From Acidobacteriota bacterium (GTDB lineage: Bacteria > Acidobacteriota > Aminicenantia > Aminicenantales > UBA4085): a DNA stretch of 34,413 nt. Positions 30,181-34,413 of this stretch are shown one piece after another. The notes under the pieces were generated by a model. It had not been told where the DNA came from and searched no databases. It worked only from the letters and a program-made list of their open reading frames with translations. Position 1 is the stretch's first letter. Each line of letters opens with the position of its first letter. The position numbers and the translations under genes were made by a program. The stretch is from the NCBI GenBank assembly GCA_028749235.1, contig JAQULS010000018.1, forward strand, positions 1-34,413, read 5' to 3'.

Positions 30181-32009
30181 GGCGCGATCTCCTCGTCCTG
30201 GGCGAACTGCAGGTCGTACAGCATCCGGTACACCCCCCGCTTGCGGAGAAGCTTGTCGTGCGGCCCGGCCTCCACGATGCGGCCTTTTTCGATGACCAGG
30301 ATGATATCGGCATTGCGGATCGTGGACAGGCGGTGGGCGATGACGAAGGTCGTCCGGTTTTTCATGATCCGGGCCAGGGCCTTCTGGATCAGCCGCTCGT
30401 TCTCGGAGTCGAGCGAGCTGGTGGCCTCGTCCAGGATCAGGATGGGCGGGTTCTTGAGCAGGGCCCGGGCGATGGCCAGTCGCTGGCGCTGGCCGACCGA
30501 GAGCAGGCCGCCCCGCTCCCCGATCAGGGTGTCGTAGCCCTTGGGCAGCTCCGAAATGAAATGGTGGCACTCGGCGGCTTCGGCCGCGGCCACGACCTTG
30601 TCCTGGTCCGCGTCGTCCAAACCGTAGGCGATATTGGCTTTGACGGTATCGTTGAACAGGACGATGTCCTGGGTCACCAGCCCGATCTGGGACCGAAGGG
30701 AAGCCAGGGTGACGTCGCGGATGTCGATGCCGTCGATCAGCACCCGACCCGCGGTCGGTTCGTAGAAGCGGGCCAGCAGGTTGATAATGGTCGTCTTGCC
30801 GGCGCCGCTGAAGCCGACCAGGGCCACCGTCTGGCGGGGCTCGACCTCGAAGCTGATGTCGTGCAGAACCGTGCGATCGGGCCGGTAGGCGAAGCGGACG
30901 GCCTCGAAGCGGACCCGGCCTTGGACGGGCGGCAAGGGATAGGCTTCGGGCTTGTCCTCGACCTGGCGCGGCACGCGCATGATTTCCTCCACCCGATCCA
31001 GGCAGGCGGTCGCCTGAACGACCACGTTTTGGGCCCTGGTCAGCCGCTTGATGGGGGTGAAGAGGGAGAAGACGGCCATGGCGAAGGCGGCGAAATCGCC
31101 GGCACTGATATACCCGGCCGAGATGCGGCGGGTCCCCACCCACAGGATGAACGCGCCGACGAAGCCTCCGACGAGCTCCATGAACGGCGAGGACAGGGAG
31201 GAAACCCAGGCCAGCTTGAGGTTGATCCGGAAATAGCGGTAGGAGGCCTTCAGGAACTTGCGCATCTCGAACGGCTCCGTGGTGAAGGCCTTGACGATGC
31301 GGTGGCCGGAGATGGTCTCGTAGACGTGATTGTAGATTTCGGCCATCTTGACCTGGCTGCGGCGGCCCTGCTTCTTGAGCTGGCGGCTGAAGGCGGTCAT
31401 GGGCAGGACGGCCAGCGGGGTCAGGACGAAGGCCATCAAGGCCAGCTTCACATCGATGGCCAGCATGACGCCCAGGATGCCGATCATGATGAAGGTCTCC
31501 TCGACCAAGTCGCTCATGGCCGTCCCGACGGCCTGCTGGATGCGGTCGATGTCGTTGGTCAGCCGCGACATCAGGTCGCCGGTGGTCGCGGCGTCGTAGA
31601 ACGCCGTGGACTGGTAGAGGATGTGCTCGTAGAGCTTGTCGCGCAGGGTCTTGACGATCTTGTTGCCGACCGCCTTCATGAAGAACGAGGATAAAAAGGT
31701 GAACAGGCTCTTGCCGAACAGGACGACCAGGATGACCCATGGCAGGACGCTCTTGATGTCGTTCGGCCCCACTCCAAGCGCGCGCCACAGGAGGTCCAGG
31801 AGCCTGGTTTTGGCGGCCGCCTGCGGGTTCTCGTCAATCATCCGCTGCTGCTGCGCGGCCTGTTGGGCCGGGGTCATCCACATGTTGTCGATGATCGGCT
31901 GGACGAGGTAGACGAAGGTCGAGCTGAAAAGGGCTACGAAGATGGTGGCCAGGAAGGCCAGGGCGACGTATTTCCTCTCGTGGAGCGTCAGCTTCAGGAG
32001 GCGGAACAT
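30177..32009 (-). CDS. MsbA-like ABC exporter (fused membrane and ATPase domains)
   Basis: 610 residues, a half-transporter: six membrane helices in residues ~1-330, then the nucleotide-binding domain. Walker A is GFSGAGKTT (399-407), the signature is LSVGQ (503-507) instead of LSGGQ, Walker B is ILILDEATSSLD, and the H-loop is IAHRLST. A hydrophilic insert of about 45 residues (TPAQQAAQQQRMIDE...) lies between helices 1 and 2 on the external side and is longer than in E. coli MsbA. It works as a homodimer; lipid A-core or another lipid is the likely cargo, but drug export is possible. Starts 12 nt after the semialdehyde-dehydrogenase-like gene. Confidence 0.9.
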   Translation of the reverse strand: MFRLLKLTLHERKYVALAFLATIFVALFSSTFVYLVQPIIDNMWMTPAQQAAQQQRMIDENPQAAAKTRLLDLLWRALGVGPNDIKSVLPWVILVVLFGKSLFTFLSSFFMKAVGNKIVKTLRDKLYEHILYQSTAFYDAATTGDLMSRLTNDIDRIQQAVGTAMSDLVEETFIMIGILGVMLAIDVKLALMAFVLTPLAVLPMTAFSRQLKKQGRRSQVKMAEIYNHVYETISGHRIVKAFTTEPFEMRKFLKASYRYFRINLKLAWVSSLSSPFMELVGGFVGAFILWVGTRRISAGYISAGDFAAFAMAVFSLFTPIKRLTRAQNVVVQATACLDRVEEIMRVPRQVEDKPEAYPLPPVQGRVRFEAVRFAYRPDRTVLHDISFEVEPRQTVALVGFSGAGKTTIINLLARFYEPTAGRVLIDGIDIRDVTLASLRSQIGLVTQDIVLFNDTVKANIAYGLDDADQDKVVAAAEAAECHHFISELPKGYDTLIGERGGLLSVGQRQRLAIARALLKNPPILILDEATSSLDSENERLIQKALARIMKNRTTFVIAHRLSTIRNADIILVIEKGRIVEAGPHDKLLRKRGVYRMLYDLQFAQDEEIAP

Positions 32010-32021
32010 GGCGCCCCCGCT

Positions 32022-33047
32022 CTAGCGGGCTTTGGACCCCAAGAGCCGGCGCGCCGTCTCGACCGCGTTCAGGGCCGAGCCGCGGGTCAGGTTGTCGGCC
32101 ACCAGCCAGACCCAGAAGGCGCGCGGGACGGAGGGCTCGCGCTTCAGGCGGCCGACGAAGATCTCGTCCTTGCCGGCCACGGTCAAAGGCGAGGCGGAGC
32201 AGCCCTCCCGGTACTTCGTCATCCGGAAGACCGGCTGGTCGGCGAAGACGGCTTCCAGGCCGTCCAGATCCGCGTCCCGAAGGAGCTCGAGATAGACGGC
32301 CAGGGTGTAGGCGTGGAAGACCGGCGCCTGGATGACGGAGAGGGAGAGCGGCAGGTCCGGCCGGCCGAGGATGCGCTTGACCTCGGCGGCGGCCTGAAGC
32401 TCGATCGTACAGGACCCGTCCGGATCGGGCTTCTCGGTGTGAGACAGGAGGTTGAAGGCGATCTGTTCGCGGAAGACCTTCTTCTCGGGATCGGCGCCGC
32501 TCAACAGGGCGGCGCTCTGGCTGGCCAGCTCCTGGATGCCGGGGTCATCGAAGGCCGAGACAGGCTGCATGACGAAGGTCACCGCCTTGGCCAGTCCGAA
32601 GGCGGGCTCCAGGACGTGAAAGAGATGGGACAGGATGATCGAGGCCGGATTCGGATTGGCCAGCAGCTTGACCTTGCGGCGGTCGAGGACCTCGTCGTTG
32701 ATCCCGGCCACGACGAGGGGAACGGCGGGATCGTCATTGAAAGCTTCGCTCAGGTCGAAGAGCCGGAACTTGTGGGCTTTGGCCAGCTTGCGCAGGACCG
32801 GGGCGGCCCCCGGGTCGGCGTTGAAGACAAGGTCCCGGCCTTCCAGGTCCTCGCCCTTCAGGGCCTTGACGACCCGGGCCTCGTCCCGAAAGTCGGTCAG
32901 CTTGCTGTATTCCTCACGGACGTCGTCGTCGAAGAATTCCAGGTCGAGCCCTTCCCAGGAGGAGCGGCCCAGGGCGTCTTTGAGCTCCCGGCCGCGGAGC
33001 ATCTCTCCGCCGACCAGGGCCAGTTTGAGCTTGGATTTGGGGGCCAT
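32022..33047 (-). CDS. Aspartate-semialdehyde-dehydrogenase-family protein lacking the catalytic cysteine
   Basis: 341 residues with the two-domain ASADH fold: N-terminal LALVGGEMLRGRELKDAL, NAD(P)-type segment, ANPNPASIILSHLF (130-143), and the C-terminal QAPVFHAYTLAV and KREPSVPRAFWVWLVADNLTRGSALNAVE. The nucleophile in NPNCST is Pro134 here, so it cannot form the thioacyl intermediate. That resembles the Usg-type paralogues of unknown role. The dinucleotide loop GxxGxxG is also weak (VGGEMLRG). Probably a non-catalytic or repurposed protein. Second gene of its operon. Confidence 0.82.
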   Translation of the reverse strand: MAPKSKLKLALVGGEMLRGRELKDALGRSSWEGLDLEFFDDDVREEYSKLTDFRDEARVVKALKGEDLEGRDLVFNADPGAAPVLRKLAKAHKFRLFDLSEAFNDDPAVPLVVAGINDEVLDRRKVKLLANPNPASIILSHLFHVLEPAFGLAKAVTFVMQPVSAFDDPGIQELASQSAALLSGADPEKKVFREQIAFNLLSHTEKPDPDGSCTIELQAAAEVKRILGRPDLPLSLSVIQAPVFHAYTLAVYLELLRDADLDGLEAVFADQPVFRMTKYREGCSASPLTVAGKDEIFVGRLKREPSVPRAFWVWLVADNLTRGSALNAVETARRLLGSKAR

Positions 33048-33065
33048 GGGGTGTTGCCGGCCGCC

Positions 33066-33287
33066 TTAGATGTTTTTCCCGGACGCGGAGATCATGAGAG
33101 CCATCTTATCCTTCAAGGCCAGCTTGAGCTTTTTCAGATCCTTCTCCTGCACGATTTCGTCCTGGTTGAGAAACGGCTTGGCGGCCAGTTCGGCCAGCCG
33201 CGCCTCGTGCCGCTGATGCTCCTCATGGAGCCGCCGGAAATCAGGGTTCGAGATCAGCAGATGTTCCTTGATTCTCTGTTCATCCAT
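33066..33287 (-). CDS. DUF465/YdcH-family small coiled-coil protein
   Basis: 73 residues: FRRLHEEHQRHEARLAELAAKPFLNQDEIVQ then EKDLKKLKLALKDKM, matching the YdcH/DUF465 pattern of a helical hairpin with L-K-K-x-K-L-x-L-K-D. Soluble and unknown in function. CGAGG lies 7 nt before the ATG. It is first in the long minus-strand operon, directly behind the 33306-33334 promoter. Confidence 0.82.
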   Translation of the reverse strand: MDEQRIKEHLLISNPDFRRLHEEHQRHEARLAELAAKPFLNQDEIVQEKDLKKLKLALKDKMALMISASGKNI

Positions 33288-33305
33288 GCCGGCCTCGGGG
33301 GGAAA

Positions 33306-33334
33306 AGAATATCATAAGGGGGGTGCCTTTTCAA
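33306..33334 (-). promoter_or_regulatory. Promoter of the DUF465-to-priA operon
   Basis: On the minus strand TTGAAA (33334-33329), exactly 17 nt, TATTCT (33311-33306). The -35 overlaps the stop of the glycosyltransferase gene. Transcript start near 33299, about 12 nt before the ATG at 33287. Confidence 0.6.
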
Positions 33335-34326
33335 TTTGGGCCGGCGGTCCGGAAAATGCCCTCCAGCCGCTCGGCCAGGGACGCCCAATGGAAGCTCCCG
33401 ATGCGCTCGGAGCCGGCTTGGGCCAACCGGTCCCGCAGGGCTGGATCGACCATCAGCCGTTCGATGCCGCGGCGCAGGAGCCGCGGCGAAGACCGGGGAA
33501 CGACCAGAGCGGTCCGCCCGTCCTCGGCGAAGTCGCGGGTCCCGTGGGGCGTGCAGACTACGGGCAGGCGGCAGGCCATGGCTTCCGCGCAGGTGTTCGA
33601 CCAGCCGGCCCGGCGCTCGGCGCTGACGAAGACGTCGGCCTGGGCAAAGAGCCAGGCCATCCGCGACTGGGGCAGGCCGAGGTGAAATTCGTAGGGCACG
33701 TCCGTCCGGATGAGGGCCCGGGGATCTCGCCGGTCCCGCCCGACCAGCGTGTCGAAGAAGATGAGGCGCACCCGGCGCCCCCGCCGGGCCAGGCCTTCGA
33801 CCGCCCGGATGACGCGGTCGACGCCCTTGAGCCGCCGGATGATCCGGCCGTAGCAGAGAATCCGGAAGGCCCCGTCCGCCGGCGGCTTCTCGGCCGGATG
33901 GAAAATCGCGGGATTGACCCCCCCCGGCGCGCGCCGGACGGCCAGGCCGTATTCCCTCCCCAGGCGCCCGGAGATGCCCTCGGAGTTGCCGAGAAAGAGG
34001 AGATCGCGGCGGCGGACCACGATCCGCTCGTCCTTATGGCCTTCCATGACGAAATAAAAGTAGCGGCGGTCCGCCCGGATCCGGTCGAACTGCGGGAGAA
34101 TGGAGTATTCACCGCACATCGCCGCATCGAAGCGCTCCTCGCTCAGGGCCGCGAACGGCTTCGTCTCGGCCTGAAAGTCGAACCAGTCGGGCTTCCGGCC
34201 GGACGGATGGAAGAGGACGAACCGGTGGCCGCGGGCGGCCAGGGCGTTGCCCAGCTCGAGGTAGCGGCGCACGCCGCCAAAGACTTCGACATGGGGCAGG
34301 AGGGCGGCGATCCGGAGCGGCGGCAC
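33331..34326 (-). CDS. GT4-family glycosyltransferase
   Basis: 331 residues from a GTG at 34326. The N-terminal acceptor domain has HVEVFGGVRRYLELGNALAARGH (GGxxR/xxxL pattern of GT-B enzymes); the C-terminal donor domain has ILCYGRIIRRLKGVDRVIRA (K/R-G-x-D-x-x-I), FHLGLPQSRMAWLFAQADVFVSAE, and GWSNTCAEAMACRLPVVCTPHGTRDF, the E-x7-E-like nucleotide-sugar site. Likely builds envelope polysaccharide or O-antigen; donor unknown. No ribosome-binding site is visible, and an extended -10 sits just upstream, so the message may be leaderless. Separate from the operon that follows, which has its own promoter. Confidence 0.88.
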   Translation of the reverse strand: MPPLRIAALLPHVEVFGGVRRYLELGNALAARGHRFVLFHPSGRKPDWFDFQAETKPFAALSEERFDAAMCGEYSILPQFDRIRADRRYFYFVMEGHKDERIVVRRRDLLFLGNSEGISGRLGREYGLAVRRAPGGVNPAIFHPAEKPPADGAFRILCYGRIIRRLKGVDRVIRAVEGLARRGRRVRLIFFDTLVGRDRRDPRALIRTDVPYEFHLGLPQSRMAWLFAQADVFVSAERRAGWSNTCAEAMACRLPVVCTPHGTRDFAEDGRTALVVPRSSPRLLRRGIERLMVDPALRDRLAQAGSERIGSFHWASLAERLEGIFRTAGPN

Positions 34327-34332
34327 GGGGCT

Positions 34333-34341
34333 ATTTTATCA
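34333..34341 (-). promoter_or_regulatory. Extended -10 box of the glycosyltransferase gene
   Basis: TGATAAAAT on the minus strand (34341-34333), i.e. TGn plus TAAAAT, with no -35. The start site would be at or next to the GTG at 34326. Confidence 0.35.
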
Positions 34342-34368
34342 CAACGCCCGAACTCGGCCTCGGAATTG

Positions 34369-34397
34369 TTGACAATCGGGGGCCGGAAAAATATACT
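34369..34397 (+). promoter_or_regulatory. Near-consensus sigma70 promoter pointing out of the window
   Basis: TTGACA (34369-34374, perfect), 17-nt spacer (34375-34391), TATACT (34392-34397, 5/6). Transcript start near 34404; the served gene lies beyond 34413. Strongest promoter in the window, of the quality often found for stable-RNA or highly expressed genes. Confidence 0.8.
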
Positions 34398-34413
34398 AAG
34401 TCGCGCTTCCGGA

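Noticed and set aside
28691-30313. 540-residue extension of guanylate kinase, suggesting a fusion
   Set aside because: The N-terminal portion is an out-of-frame reading of yicC; a ribosome-binding site and the P-loop start fix the ATG at 29290.
29302-31788. 828-residue minus-strand frame spanning the ABC exporter and yicC
   Set aside because: Only the last ~290 residues are YicC; the upstream part is an out-of-frame reading of the ABC gene. True start is at 30180.

Overview
The window is high-GC DNA (by eye well above 60 %) from a didermic (Gram-negative type) bacterium: it carries a type IV pilus secretin operon, an MsbA-like lipid exporter, lipoproteins and a Tat-exported flavoenzyme. The gene mix and the divergence of the housekeeping proteins remind me of Acidobacteriota / Candidatus Aminicenantes-type genomes; that placement is inference, since there is no rRNA or marker search behind it. 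Genes are tightly packed, many with 4-bp ATGA/GTGA overlaps, and several use GTG starts. I see no tRNA, rRNA, CRISPR array, prophage or transposase gene.

Layout. (1) 1-2258: the 5' part of a cyclic-nucleotide-binding-domain protein, leaving the window on the left, diverges from an exported M1 zinc aminopeptidase. (2) 2262-7851 (minus strand): a compact six-gene operon encoding a succinyl-CoA-synthetase-like beta subunit fused to a two-cluster ferredoxin domain, its alpha subunit, a citryl-CoA-lyase/citrate-synthase-fold enzyme, an HD-domain phosphohydrolase, and LeuC/LeuD-type hydro-lyase subunits. Together they look like a module that activates, cleaves (or builds) and isomerises a citrate-like acid. 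The ferredoxin fusion is the most unusual thing here. (3) 7895-8007: a palindromic MITE/REP-like element with 21-bp perfect terminal inverted repeats separates that operon from a Tat-exported FAD amine oxidase. (4) 9699-12054: a small exported protein, a POT-family peptide transporter and a conserved hypothetical. (5) 12150-14567: an ECF sigma factor, a membrane-anchored putative anti-sigma factor and an exported TPR/HEAT protein in one operon. (6) 14689-15221: an RRM RNA-binding protein with a leader containing three consecutive strong hairpins. (7) 15222-17682: exported protein isoaspartyl methyltransferase, a phosphohexomutase and an FtsB-like protein with overlapping ends.

(8) 17969-24571 (plus strand): coaD followed by pilM-pilN-pilO-pilP-pilQ and two unknown lipoproteins, i.e. 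the inner-membrane alignment complex and secretin of the type IV pilus. (9) 24593-33287 (minus strand): an operon of DUF465 protein, a Cys-less aspartate-semialdehyde-dehydrogenase paralogue, MsbA-like ABC exporter, YicC, Gmk, CoaBC, family-4 uracil-DNA glycosylase and a PriA whose ATPase motifs are degenerate. It is the common yicC-gmk-(rpoZ)-coaBC-priA neighbourhood with rpoZ missing and a glycosylase inserted. A promoter at 33306-33334 fits its head. (10) 33331-34326: a GT4 glycosyltransferase, then a near-consensus plus-strand promoter at the right edge that must serve a gene outside the window.
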